A stretch of DNA of 64,000 nucleotides from Podarcis raffonei (taxonomy: Eukaryota; Chordata; Lepidosauria; Squamata; Lacertidae). Position numbers and translations under genes: made by a program. The notes under the pieces were generated by a model, which was not told where the DNA came from, did no database searches, and worked only from the letters and a program-made list of their open reading frames with translations. Positions 33,541 through 45,374 of the stretch are shown one piece after another (position 1 is the first letter of the stretch; the number at the start of each line of letters is the position of its first letter). Location of the stretch: the NCBI RefSeq assembly GCF_027172205.1, contig NC_070604.1:102879851-102943850 (forward strand). The letters run 5' to 3'.

Positions 33541-34426
33541 CCAAGAACATACTTAGTTGGTCACTAAGGAGCTACTGGACATTTTATTTTCATTTTTTTA
33601 TATATTTCGTCTGTTTCATTAGCCACTCCATAGGCAATGTATGCTTGGGTATATGATCTACAAAGATACCTACGTAGCCATAAATGACTGACGGCCATCA
33701 CACTCATGGCAGCAAGTTGCACAAATCTCCACACGTTGCAATGGAGTGCAGGAAGAGGACTCAGTGCCTCTTCTTCACCACAAAGGCGGCAATCCTATCT
33801 CCATTTAGCCAAGAGTAAGCCACACTTAATTCAATGGAAGCAACTTCTAAGCATGGTGAGGATTGCTGCCTAATTATATAACCACCTGCACTGCACTTTC
33901 GAGGTTGGATCAATGAGAATGGCTCTGTACCACACTATACCATTAAGGCGCATCCAAAGCACTCCCTCAGAGAATGCTTGACACTGTAGTTTACCCCTTG
34001 CCAAGCTACAATTCCCAGCAACCCTTAATAAACTACAAGGCCCAGAATTCTTTGAGGGGGGAGTGTAACTGGGCTTCCGATGTCCCTTAAAGGTGCAGCG
34101 TGCACGCTTGATCAGATTGGGCTTCATGAGCAGTGTGTTACACCGCGTGGCCCCGAATCCCAGGAGCGGTTTTCTTGGGTTCAAAGCAGAGGAGGAGAAG
34201 GAAGACCCTGCTGTTTGGGAGCTAGATTCAGGGAACAGCTTAGCGTCCCCAATAACCCTTTACTGGGTTGTGTTTTTTTTGGAGGGGGGTAGTTTTAAAA
34301 ATGCACGAGACGCCCCACCTGCAACACAGCAAACGAAAAGGCGGCGGCGAGCGCATCCAGGGAAGCGCCCCCCCTCGCCGAGAGAGCTCGCCCTCCGCGC
34401 GCTTTTACGCGCCTCCCGCTGCTTAC

Positions 34427-34600
34427 CGCCCCGATCGGCCCGGCCAGTCTCTCCTCCGCCGGCTGCTGGTGGTGCCGCCTTCTCGCCGCGAGGGGCCGAA
34501 CGGAGGAGCAGACAGGCAACGCTCCGCCCGCCGAGCCACGTCTATCCTCTGAGCCCGGAGGTGGGCGCGGGGAGGCCCCGGCCGAGCGCGCTGGATGCGC
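34427..34600 (-). promoter_or_regulatory. THADA: THADA CpG-island promoter and probable non-coding exon 1
   Basis: About 34290-34690 is strongly GC- and CpG-rich, unlike its AT-rich surroundings, and lies just upstream of THADA's first coding exon. On the minus strand a strong donor (GGCG then GTAAGC) sits with the exon's last base at 34427. This would splice to the acceptor before 30994, giving a 5' UTR exon 1. The exon's upstream limit (the transcription start) is a guess. Long open frames here on both strands are a by-product of base composition. No TATA box was seen on this side, which fits a housekeeping-type CpG promoter. Confidence 0.6.
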
Positions 34601-34687
34601 CGCGGACCGACTCAGGCAGCCGGGGAAACGGGGAGGCCGAGGCGCGGGCCTGGAGGAATCTAAGGGAGGAATGGAGGGCCGTAAAAC

Positions 34688-34800
34688 GGGGGTGGGGAAC
34701 CTAAGGCTCGCCAGGTGCCTTTGGACTACAATTCCCATCATGCCTGATCCTTGGCCATTGCTGAGTGGGGCTGATGGGAGTTGCAGTCCAGTGAAGCATC
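34688..34800. mobile_element. hAT-like MITE at the edge of the THADA CpG island
   Basis: GGGGTGGGGAACCTAAGGCT, then GGACTACAATTCCCATCATG and GGGCTGATGGGAGTTGCAGT, matching the 43761-43895 and 47518-47631 family. The right end is degraded. Confidence 0.6.
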
Positions 34801-35239
34801 TGGGCAGGACACAGCTCCCTCCTCAATAATATCCCACCCTGCCCTGCAGGGCAGCGGAGGTAAAGGTGACCAATCCTGCTTGGGAGAGTTAAAGTCCCAC
34901 GGAGTTCAATAAGACTGACAGTTCGGCCCCGAAGTGTCCCCCCCCCCGGAGTTAAACCCCCCTGTGTTCAATGCAGCAGGCGAGTTTGGTCGTTTTACCA
35001 TCCACGGGAGGACGAGGGGACTCTGGCTGAATTCCGCGGGAGTTACTTCTGAGTTTTGAGGTTAAGAAATAAAGAGTTCTTCTCGGTGACATAGAAAAAC
35101 GTAATTTTTAAGCTTGCAAACTGTGACATTTTGCGTGCGCTACTGCCCAGAACAACATATTATTCCGTAACCTCCGTATTCAGACAATCAAAACTGAGTT
35201 TTCAAAGTAGAACACCGTGCCAGCCAAAGATGTCTGGCA

Positions 35240-35329
35240 CATAGCTGTCAACTTTTTCCTTTTTTTAAGGGAAATTTCCTTATTCCGAATAGGATTCCTC
35301 GCAAGAAAGGGGAAAAGTTGACAGCTATG
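35240..35329. mobile_element. 90-base palindromic MITE, copy 2
   Basis: CATAGCTGTCAACTTTTTCC at the left, AAAGTTGACAGCTATG at the right, and GGATTCCTCGCAAGAAA inside. Opposite orientation to 27589-27677. Confidence 0.7.
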
Positions 35330-36584
35330 GTCCGGCAGGTTCATTTTTATTATGGGAAAGAAATTCGGAGCACATCAGCAGTTGGGAGACTTGTGGCCCA
35401 AACTTGGCAAGGTTACTGAGGGGTCAGTCTGTGGGGCCTAGATTGTAATTCTGTACATGAGAAATTGTTGATTGACAAGGATTGTGCTCTTACAGCTCAG
35501 TCCTCCTATTCGTGCTTAGTTGGACATAAATCCCACTGTGTCCTATGGGTTTACACTCAAGTAAGTGTGCGTAGAAATTACATTGTCCTACCAAATAATG
35601 GGCATAAGATTGCAGCCTAAGTAAAGTATAGGTGGTGTACCTGCTTGGATCTGTCACATAGTTTTCCATTTAATATGTGCACTCCTTATTCCATTGGACA
35701 AATTTGGGCTTTAATTTTCCAGTGCTTTCAAGCAAAGTTACAATCCTTACTCAGTTTGAAAGGCACCCAAACATTGGCATCATAATCATCAAAACAAGCT
35801 TCCTCACTCACTCGTGAATTATTTACAATCCGCTCTTCATTGTTCACACAATCCCAGAGCAAGGAACAACATTAAAATACAATAAAGCAATTTTTAAATG
35901 CAACAATATGAAGTCAACCTATATAGCAACATAACTACATCAGCCACATGAGGGGCACCACTTTAAATAAGTGCATGGGTGATTAACCACAGTTTTTACC
36001 TAGCTTCAGAGGTCCATTAGCACTGGCATGTGTGTGCCTTATTTAATATACTTTCATTCAAATGTTGCATTTGTTCAGATTCCAGTCATAATCTAGAGGC
36101 CATTTAAACATTGATCATTTTCACAGACTTTTTGCTCAGATTGTTAAAGCTCCTTATAGTGTGCCTTGATTTCTTGGAGTATAACATTTTAATGTAGCTC
36201 AGACCAAATATTGGTTGAGTATTAATATTTTTTAGAGTTACTAACTGAATTAAATGTTTGGTAGAGTATATTTTAATTTCCATGTTTCTAAAGTTGTTAA
36301 TATAGTCACTTTTGCATGGTAAAAATAGACAAGTACTTTTCCTAAAAGATATTTTTTTCATTGTCCTGCAGAGTTTTACCACTGTGTGGCACCAAAGTGC
36401 TAAGAAATGTACTCTTAAATTTCTCACCTACCAACAATGCCATTTTTAAAATTTAAAATAGTTTGCAAAAGATGTCATTTATACATTGCCTTTCTGCCAG
36501 AGATCCAAAATACCACAAAGACCAAATCCAAAAGTGACTTGTTTTTCCCCATCATCCACTCCGCCCCTTGGCATCTCTGGTAAT

Positions 36585-36655
36585 CATCATCATCATCATT
36601 TTATAATTTGTACCCCGCCCATCTGACTGGGTTGCCCCAGCTACGCTGGGCAGCT
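36585..36655 (-). mobile_element. L2-type LINE 3' tail
   Basis: ATC repeat, then GTACCCCGCCCATCTGACTG, GGTTGCCCCAGCTACGCTGG and GCAGCTT: the complement of the L2 3' block. Confidence 0.65.
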
Positions 36656-37730
36656 TAGACTGGGCAAGACATATCCCATGGGAGTGGATGTAGAAGTCCC
36701 AGTTTGGACTGAAGGGCTTTTTTTAAAAAAGTCATGCCTAGGATGTATGATGTACTGAATGAATAGCTGCTTATGCACAAATTTAAAGGTTTAACAGAGA
36801 GATAAAATACCCACGGGTTCTCGGTTTCAGGAAGTATACACAGAACTACATCAGTGGTGACCCAGGCAGATTCTAATGCACAGTAAACTGTGGTATGCAC
36901 CAGTTTAGGGAGAGATAATGGTAGTTTGTGTGGTCAGATTTCCATTTATTTACAAATATGAATCACAGAATTGGAAGAGACTCTTGAGAGTGTAAGAGTT
37001 GTTGTTTTTTTAAAATCCACATGGCTGCTCTTGCTAAAAATATACACAACCACCACAAAATGAATGATAGAGAAAACAGTAGGAAGAGTTTGGTTTCCTT
37101 AAAACCTGTTGGTGAGCAACAGTATTCTGAAATGTGGGGAAGGCATTTTCCTTTCACAACAACAAATTCTGAGTTCAGAATTTACTACTGCCTCTAACTT
37201 CAGCCATACCACTGGAATGCTTGATGCATGAGCAGCAATGGAAGGCTGCTTTGACTTCTGTACAGTTCAGTTCCTTAGATCTAAAATTGCATTTAGTACA
37301 ACAAAAATGATACTCGGAGCACATTGGATCTCTTACTGCCTTTTTGAAAGGCACATTTGAGGTGTGTTGGTGCTGTACACAGCACAGGTTTGGTGGATTC
37401 ATATGGTCTGGTCTTGCTTGGTGGTGGCCCAATTCTGATCAGTAGAATTCTGATCCAGTATGTTTACTTAGTACTGGAGAGAACTCTGGTGGTTTTGTAT
37501 GTAAATATCTTGTTAAATTATATCCCCGTACTATAGGATTTGAAGGAAGGCAGTGTAACTGCATTAATAGCAGCAAAAAGGCTGCTCCAATACTGGAAGG
37601 AGCATTCTCCATATCCAGTGTGAAGATTCATCTATGCTGGCAGTGTACCCAAAAAGCAACCTTTCATAGACAGCAGAAGGGCAAATTCTCTTATATGTGG
37701 GCTCCATACACAGACTTTTGTGTAGAGAGA

Positions 37731-38030
37731 TGTTGTTGTTGTTGTCCGACTCTTTGTGACCCCATGAACCAGAACACGCCAGGCACTCCTGTCTTCCACT
37801 GCCTCCCGCAGTTTGGTCAAACTCAGGTTGCTAGTTTCGACAGCACTGTCCAACCATCTCGTCCTCTGTCGTCCCCTTCTCCTTGTGCCCTCCATCTTTC
37901 CCAACATCAGGGTCTTTTCCAGGGAGTCTTCTCTTTTCATGAGGTGGCCAAAGTATTGGAGCCTCAGCTTCAGGATCTGTATTAGTATTGGAGCCTCAGC
38001 TTCAGGATCTGTATTAGGATACAGGATAAG
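37731..38030 (-). mobile_element. BovB (RTE-clade) LINE 3' end
   Basis: The minus-strand frame reads KREDSLEKTLMLGKMEGTRR, RRGRQRTRWLDSAVETSNLS, LTKLREAVEDRSAWRVLVHG and VTKSRT, the unmistakable C-terminus of BovB ORF2. A GTT/CAA simple-repeat tail follows. The 5' part is missing, and the left of the frame carries a 32-base tandem duplication. BovB is known from squamates and ruminants through horizontal transfer. Confidence 0.9.
37952..38015. repeat. 32-base tandem duplication inside the BovB remnant
   Basis: AGTATTGGAGCCTCAGCTTC with its next 12 bases occurs at 37952-37983 and again, exactly, at 37984-38015. Confidence 0.9.
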
Positions 38031-39683
38031 AGATCCTAGTGGTGCTGGTGGGATCAATGAATATTCTGTTTTGTATTTATTAAAACTATTAATGATAACC
38101 AGGGGGTTTTCTATCTCTTATCTTAAAGCAATGGAAAGTAGAAACAGCATAGGTAAAGAAACATACTGCCCATAAAAAGTCTTAAAAGGCTATTGTACAG
38201 CCAAATGCTGGAGGTAAATGTCTTTAAGCTTGAGGCAGAGAAGCGGGAGCATTGTTTTCTACTGCAGAACATCTCACTATCTACTTGAGTGTTTGAAGGA
38301 CAAATGAATCCCCTATTTTGTTTGTTTGTGTGTGTGTTATCAGGTGTACAACATATCTTCAAGTCCTGGCTATTTGACCCTTAGTCAGATCTGTGGCAGG
38401 CACGATATTGTGCCAGCAAACCACAACTGCAACAGCAGTGCCTAAAAAGCTGACCCTCAAGCACATCATTATTATTATTATTCCTATTGTAGCTGTGACT
38501 TGGCACAGAGAGTAGCACAATGCTTGCATTGCGAGAATATTGTGCTAGGCACAGACCAGAGTGAAACCAGAAAGGGTCCTAGGAAAAAAGAACAGGGAAA
38601 TGCACTCAGAAACACATCACATAAAAATGTCCTTAAATGAGAAACAACTTTATTGAGAAGTTCCTTTCTCAACTGTTTGATTGATAAATCTCTTTATGCT
38701 CTTGGCCTCAAGTCTTCAACGCTCTCGGGAACTGGCAAGCTAAAAAGCAGCACACTTCAGTCTGTAGAATTTATTATGAGCAAGATAAAAATGGCAGTGT
38801 TGCATGAAAAGGAAAGAATGCCTGCACACAAATGGGGAAAATTTTGGCTGTAGTTACACCACCCATGACTCTTTATTTCCATTTCCATTATCGGGGAGTT
38901 TCACACGGTAGTTTAGAGTGAACTGAGTGCTGCTGCTCTTGTGTGAAAAGTTTTGTGCGGTGTCCACACAATTTCGACCTCATCAAAATGCTGTTGCATA
39001 TCTGGATTTACTGTTTCAACCAAAAAAATAAAAATAAACCAGTAAACAACCCCCCACTGCAGAAATGATAAATTATGATTTAATGGGGGGGTGCAAACTA
39101 TGGAATGGCATTTGTTGAAGACAATGTCATGTGGACAACAAACTACCATTCACTATTTGTAGTTTCTGTAATTCTGTACGGACTGTTACATGGCACCCAA
39201 TCTCCGAGTGGTGTGAGATCCCAGGGTTTTCAGACACTTACCCAGGATTTGTGTTTCCTTTGGGAATGAGGCACAATGGAGACTGTGGTGCTTTTGTGAT
39301 ATATGGTTTATAACCTGAGCTTGCAATGGAGGGGTTCATAGCAAAAAGGTCTCGTTTCTCCCATAACCACAGCCTTGGGTTCAAACAGAAGACAAACGTT
39401 GCTCTGCCTATTTCCCTGGCCTGCTGCTTTTTGCTTCACTGTCACTCAACTCTGCCTTTTCCTTCTAATTAACCGTTGCAGAGTGAGTGGGTGGTACCCA
39501 TTTCTATCTTGCACAGAACCCCTTTCCTTAGTTCTCTTAATAATGGCCCATCACCCAGGCAATTGCCTCATCAAGAAGATAGGCTGGCTTTTATTTTAAC
39601 ACTTGGTAGATTCAGGTGCTAGAAGGGTCTCGGCGTACAGCCTACTTCCCCAAACTCATAACACTAGGAAGAGTCTTATATAT

Positions 39684-39960
39684 CAGGCATGTCCAACCAG
39701 TTGATTGTGATCTACTGGTCGCTCACGGTCCACCCCTGGTTGATCCTGGTGGTTTGCGTGATCCTGATTGATGTGTCCGCCCCCCCCCCAAAAAAAAGAA
39801 TGCAGGTGCTGACCAGAGAAGAGGCTTTTTTTGGTGGTGCAACCATTCCTATGTATTGGGAATGCTTAGATCACCTTCAACAACTTTGCAGTTACAGTGG
39901 AAGACTTGTTGTTGTTGTTTCAAAATGCCCTTTCCTCATCCGCTGGAGCTGGTTTTAATT
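39684..39960. mobile_element. hAT-like element remnant
   Basis: Left end CAGGCATGTCCAACCAGTTG and GTGATCTACTGGTCG match the 14865-15271 family. The right end was not identified with certainty. Confidence 0.45.
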
Positions 39961-40117
39961 ACTGGTAGCTCTTATTGATTTGATGTCGCCAGTTCCCTGT
40001 TGCACGATCAGGGACAACAAAAAACTTCACCGCCTTTTTATTTGCCCCCGACTTATCCTTTCAGTTTATGCTGAAAGCGGGCAACAAAATTTGCTGGGCA
40101 ACCTACCCTTCCAAACT

Positions 40118-40249
40118 GACGTGGGAGCTTGGTGTGGGCTTGAGACTCTGAAAACCTCAGGGTCGCGAGTTTGAGCCCCATGTGGGGCAAAAGATACCCG
40201 CATTTGCAGCGGGTTGGACTTGATGACCCTCCGGGTCCCTTCTCGAGAT
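40118..40249 (+). mobile_element. tRNA-derived SINE next to the PLEKHH2 promoter
   Basis: GGGAGCTTGGTGTGGGCTTG, TCGCGAGTTTGAGCCCC, then TGCAGCGGGTTGGACTTGAT and GACCCTCCGGGTCCCTTC. It ends about 80 bases before the TATA box. Confidence 0.7.
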
Positions 40250-40330
40250 TATTTTTTTCTGGTAAAGAAATGACACACGACGATAGCCAGGTTCGGCAGC
40301 CTAAATTCATTTTTACGCGGGGGGGAGGGC

Positions 40331-40338
40331 TATATAAG
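40331..40338 (+). promoter_or_regulatory. PLEKHH2: TATA box of PLEKHH2
   Basis: TATATAAG sits at the left edge of the CpG island. About 30 bases downstream is a pyrimidine-rich initiator-like site (CTCAGG near 40355-40361), and about 75 bases downstream is a strong splice donor. Orientation and position fit transcription rightward into PLEKHH2. Function is inferred from sequence only. Confidence 0.65.
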
Positions 40339-40339
40339 G

Positions 40340-40880
40340 AAGGGCCTAATTTCTCCTCAGGCTCGGGCTGCGCGCGTGGCGCAGAGCTGCGCGTCGGAAA
40401 GCCCTTTCGCGTAAGTAAAGCGGGGGAGGCAGGCAGGCAGGCCCACTGAGCTGTCCCGCCCTCGGCCTCTCGTGGGCGAGTCCCGCAGATACACGGCGTT
40501 CTTCCCTCAGCCCCGCTCCGCTCGCTCCCCCCCCCCCACGTCGTGATAGTTCCAGCCCAACTCCTTGCCCCCTCGGCCCTAAGAAACCGCCACCCCGGGC
40601 CGCTGCGGAGAGGCTGCCGAGCACTCCCAAGCCCCGCCTTCCACGCCCCCTGAATGGCCGGCGCGGCTGCCGCTCAGCCCAGGCCCCTTGCCGCCTGCCG
40701 GCCCCCCACGGACCGCGGGGATGGTGCTGGTGGGACAGGCGCGGAGGGAGCCTTGGGAAGCGAGGCGGCGGCGGCGCTGCTTGTGAGGGGCGCCTGAGAG
40801 ACTTCGTTGAGGAGGCGGAGGCCGCCCGTCCTCCTCAGGTTTGGCTTAAGTTGTGGGGGTTTTTTTGGGGGGTGGGGAGC
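40340..40880 (+). promoter_or_regulatory. PLEKHH2: PLEKHH2 CpG island with probable non-coding exon 1 (about 40361-40410)
   Basis: A dense GC/CpG block begins at the TATA box and runs to about 40880. A near-consensus donor, CGC then GTAAGTAAA, starts at 40411. It would splice to the acceptor at 46322-46323 before the first PLEKHH2 coding exon, giving a first intron of about 5.9 kb. A long plus-strand open frame across 40807-41484 has no recognisable family and is taken as composition-driven. The start of transcription is estimated. Confidence 0.6.
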
Positions 40881-40883
40881 CTC

Positions 40884-43752
40884 CCTTTTCCCCTCTTCGG
40901 GGGAAGTCGAGAGACTTTTAGACGGTGCGGGGGAAGTCATGCATCTTCCCTCCCTCTTCCCTCAAACTTTCGCCTTCTCTCTGCTCTTCCTTTGGCCCAG
41001 CAGGGAAGCTGCGGGAACTCCCAAGCTTTTTATATATATATATAAATTCCCTCGCTGCTGCTGCTGCTGGATGAACTTTCCTCTCTTTCTCTCTGCCTCT
41101 GAATCACTGTCTGGTCTATCCGTGGTGGGGCATCAGATGGGCGCCTCAGAAGTTAATGGCTGGGCGCCCACAGCAGCGCCTCTGAGCGCGCGAAGAGTGC
41201 CTGCGCCTCTCGTCGTCAGAACAAGCAGCTCTGCCCCACATCTGGGGGCGGAGGAGTGGGGAAACCTGGGGCAGTCAAGTTCTAGCCTCCCTTTTCAGAC
41301 AGCTGATGGGGAGCTGGATGCCAGGGATAAATCGGGCAGCCTGCATGCCCAGCTGCTTAAAATGTGCATTAAAGGATGCTGGAGGGAAAGGTGGGAAACA
41401 CAGTCAGAGGTTCAGGGGCTCAGGTCTGCCCCAAAGGGCACACAGTCTGCCTCCTGTGATGCCCCCCACATTATGGTAGCGTGAGGACTACTTGTGGTTA
41501 GGGGCATAGGAGCCATCTCCTAGGGGCCAAGGTCTTTTTGGCGCCCACCTAACATATTTTAAGCCCCCCCCCCCCCCGTGGGTGGGCATTGCCTTTCAAG
41601 TGGTGTGTGTGTTTACATTATGTGATTGAATATGCAGGGTGGGTCTTACCTGGCCCCTCAATATTTTATTCAAGTTGGCATCCCTGGCCAGGGGAAAGGC
41701 ACTCTGTACGTGCTCGGTGGTCTGTTTATTTAATTGTTTGTATATCCCAGAACCAAGTCCTGGGATGGATAAAACAGGTTGTTTCCTGGCCTGTTAAGCA
41801 TACTGTTTTGTGGGCTTCATAGCTTTGAACCTTGTTTTTTCCACAATCTTCTGATTTTAACTTTTTTTAATATGGTTTTATATACAATTGTTGCGAATGG
41901 CTCTGATTTTCTCTTTAATGAATAGCAGTATGTAAATATTTTTAGGACTAAATCTCCTGTGCGGGAAGAGAGCAGAGACTAAAGTAGCACCGAAAGCCCT
42001 TAACATCACCATCTGCAGTTTACAGAGTCTTCACCCTGAAAACCCACCCCCGAGATTCTTCTGCTCCTCATGCTGGCCAAACTCCCAGAACTCTGAACTG
42101 TACTTCAGCTGGGAACATGGTCAATGATCTCTTGCTTTATGATAAGGGGAAAGCGCCAATTGCAGTGGAATTTAAAGGATCCCAGTGCAAGGAATGATAT
42201 TGCACACCCTTTTCATTGAGTCTCTATTGGGTAGTATATAAAAGTTTATAAAACATCACAGACTGCTTTATCAAAATCCAGCTTTTTTGGGGGGGGATCT
42301 CTCAGGATCACACGATCAACCAGGATCGATCAGGGACGCCCCATGATCAACCGATAGATTGCGATCAATTCTAGTATATGAAAACAAAACAGTGCATTTA
42401 AGTGCCTGCAGTAGAAGTAGGTAATCACCACTTCTTTATCTTTCTATTATACATTTCCATGTATATGACAGAGTACTCAAGAGTCAGCAATAAGAAAAGT
42501 GTTAGCTAGTGGTATCTTAAGTTTCTGCATGGACAAATCCTTGCCATGAACTTCAGTGCCACAGTGTTAGACCACTGAGCAATCATCTACATTTCATATC
42601 ACTACCTTATGGTTTCAGCTAGCTTGCAGGTAGCAAATTAAAACTTCTACTTCCAGTTTTCTGTGTGGAATGCTAGAAATGCAAGACTTCATTTTAAAGA
42701 GGTGTGTTTTAAATCACATTTTAATACCCCCTCATGTTAAAAGGATGTGTCTCTTGCTAAATGGGGGGAAATGACCTACTATAATGAAAAGTTCTTCTAT
42801 TTTCTGTTTGTTTACATTGTGTGTTGGGAGAGTATTTTGGGAAAAACCCTGACCTCACTGAAGTAATTGGATGCTTTTCCTGCAATTTAAATAGGAACAA
42901 ATTGTCACTCCCTTCTGGCTATAAACTTTCATTTATAGAGTTACTGACAGTTCCATTCCTGTTTCAGGTTGGTGGATCTTCAAGTCTGGATCTGCTTCCT
43001 TTGCATTCTGATGCCTTATATGATCAGTTAATGCATGTTTTTGCAAAATATTAGCCCACTGCATAATGCCACATGGTTTAATGTAAAATATGAAAATGAA
43101 TTCCCGTATCAGTATCATGACAGCTAAACCATCCCAATATATTCAAGCAGAAATAAAATATTTAATTCTTATAAATATATCCTTGCAGTAAATATAAAAA
43201 ACTTAGCTGAAACAGATTTGTCAGAATTATTGTATCATGCTGTAACTTGTAACCTAATGTTTAAGAAACTTAGAATCCTGTACAAGGGAGTAAGCCCTAC
43301 ATAATGTAATAAGACTTACCTCTGAGTAAGCATGCATAGGACTGCACTGTTGGTTTATAAAAAAACTATTTAAAAAAGAAAAGGAGGGAAAATGTGTGTA
43401 GGTTCACAATGCTGAATCAGAACACTTAGCCCAGCCAAAGTGATGAACTCATTTATTTTCCCTTGAGGAATTGAACAAGAGACGGGAAGTCATTGACTCA
43501 TAAATAAGATCATTCAGTGCAATTGTAAACAGCATATATTTGCCAGCAAATATTTCCATAATCCTTTGCTTTTTGGAAAACGCAAAGCAAATAATTTGCT
43601 GGAATTATAACTAACAAAACCCTCACAATAATAGGTTCAATTTCAAGCTTTATATGAGTGATATCATATTTGTATCTCAGCTAAATGCTTGAACACTGAA
43701 AAATTCTACCCTGTTTGTCATGTTCATATATTCACTGGGACATCTGCAGAAA
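40884..43752. other. PLEKHH2 intron 1, left part
   Basis: Moderately GC-rich to about 41470, then AT-rich. Contains a C run (41566-41577), a fragment with GATCAACC motifs (42270-42375, distantly like the 14865 element) and a dispersed-repeat copy (43270-43350). No exon or further element recognised. Confidence 0.5.
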
Positions 43753-43760
43753 GTTTATTC

Positions 43761-43895
43761 CAGGCATAGGCAAACTCGACCATCTAGATGTTTTGGGACT
43801 ACAACTCCCATCATCCCTAGCTAACAGAACCAGTGGTCAGGGAAGATGGGAGTTGTAGTCCAAAACATCTGGGGGGCCAAGTTTGCTTATGCCTG
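43761..43895. mobile_element. hAT-like MITE
   Basis: Inverted ends CAGGCATAGGCAAACTCG and AGTTTGCTTATGCCTG. Flanking 8-mers GTTTATTC (43753-43760) and CTTTATTC (43896-43903), one mismatch. The interior is a long palindrome around CTACAACTCCCATCATCCC. Confidence 0.87.
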
Positions 43896-44574
43896 CTTTA
43901 TTCCCACAAACTTCAATTTCCACCTATGTAGAAGCTCTGAAAAGCCAAAAACATTCTTGATACTATTTGTTGGTAAGTGGTACCAATTGTTTTTGGTAAT
44001 TATCCTTGAGATCTTTAGAACTCAATTTGAAAAAGAAAACAATACAAATGAAATTAACACAAACAAAAACTCAGAAGGGAAAGAGGAAAGAGGAGATGAT
44101 CCATCCAAATTGTATTGGCAAAAGTTGAACTGAAGTACTCTTACAGCAGAAGTGCTGTTAGGAGGGGACCCAAATCCCAGGTCCTTTGTACTGGGCCTCA
44201 AACCTCCTGCATCCCCATTTATTTTTAAAAAATAATTAATATTTTACTTTGCTTGCAAGCAGGGGTGCCAACTTGAATAAAATATGGGGGGGGGGTCAGG
44301 TAAGCAGCCCTGCCCCACAGAATCAATCACATGATGCAGCACGCACACCATTTGAATGCCAAGGCCCATCAATTTTGTGGGGCCCTGCCCCCCCCTCAAA
44401 TATTTTATGGGGGGGCTGAAAGGACCTCAGCCCCTAGGAGTTGGCATCTATGCTTGCAAGATTTCTGGGTGTGCTGTAAAGTGCAATTCAAGTAAGACCC
44501 ACAACCATCTTAATTTGATTGAAGACTTAAACTTTCATCTGTACATATGAATTACTGTACAGTCCTGTTTCAGA

Positions 44575-44700
44575 AGGTTTTTAAATGTTTGATGTTTTAT
44601 TATGTTTATTATGTGCTGGAAGCCACCCAGAGTGGCTGGGGCAACCCAGCCAGATGAGCAGGATATAAATAATAAAATTATTGTTATTATGACTAGCATA
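44575..44700 (+). mobile_element. L2-type LINE 3' tail
   Basis: TTATTATGTGCTGGAAGCCA, CCCAGAGTGGCTGGGGCAAC, CCAGCCAGATGAGCAGGATA, then TAAATAATAAAATTATTG. Confidence 0.8.
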
Positions 44701-44819
44701 TGAAAATATGTGTTAAGGGTCTGTTGTGTTACTTAGTTCCTAGCAGTGCCCCTGCTTACAGCCACATGAAAGGTGGAAAATAGAGCTTATTTTCCAAACT
44801 TTTGCTAGGCCTGATGCAG

Positions 44820-45036
44820 TACAGTGGTACTTCTACTTACGTTCACCTCCTGTTACGTATCCTTCAGGATATGTGCACGGCAAACCCAGAAGTATTTTTC
44901 TGGGTTTCGCCACGCGCGCATGTGCAGGATGCACTCTATGCACCGTGTGCAGAAGTGGCATCTCGGGGTACGCACAGCTCAGGATCCGACTGGAGCTCCA
45001 GAACGGATCCTGTGCACAACCGGAGGTACCACTGTA
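44820..45036. mobile_element. Tigger-like MITE, divergent subfamily
   Basis: TACAGTGGTACTTCTACTTA on the left, CGGAGGTACCACTGTA on the right, TA at both ends. The interior (GGATCCTGTGCACAAC, CACGCGCGCATGTGC) is unlike the other copies, so only the ends are shared. Confidence 0.72.
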
Positions 45037-45374
45037 ATGGAATTTTATTTTTATCTACCTGAACAGAAAAGAGCACTGGCTAGTTGTTTTACAGTGCAAA
45101 GCGTGTTTATGTCCTTAGAAGTAAGACTAGCTAACTAACTTTTTTTTTTTACTAAAGAGCCAAAATGCTTTAAATAGATAAATAACTGACAAGTTCTAAA
45201 TAATCTAGGAGTTAACCCTATAACAGCTTTTGTTGGAAAATATTGAAAACTGTTGTACATGTAAATAATGTGGTAGATAATTAAACATTCTTTCAGCCAA
45301 TAGTTGTTTATCTTGATTGTCTTTTTCTCGTTGGTTTCATGATAGAAACAAGTGATATCTGCCAAGCGTGATCC

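Larger units (their letters stand above)
34800..40320. other. Intergenic interval between THADA and PLEKHH2 promoters
   Basis: No coding exon recognised. It holds a palindromic MITE, a dispersed repeat copy (35490-35625), an L2 tail (36585-36655), a BovB 3' end (37731-38030), a hAT-like remnant (39684-39960) and a tRNA-SINE (40118-40249). The stretches 35630-36580, 36660-37720 and 38040-39680 show nothing identifiable. Confidence 0.6.

Noticed and set aside
34093-34741. Open frames of 203 (plus) and 148 (minus) codons
   Set aside because: They lie in the CpG island at the THADA 5' end, are rich in arginine, proline and alanine from base composition, and resemble no family.
40807-41484. 225-codon plus-strand frame beside the PLEKHH2 promoter
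   Set aside because: Low-complexity start in GC-rich DNA, no recognisable domain, and downstream of the likely exon 1 donor.
42270-42375. GATCAACC-rich block as a separate transposon
   Set aside because: Only short motifs match the 14865-15271 element; no ends or target duplication could be placed.
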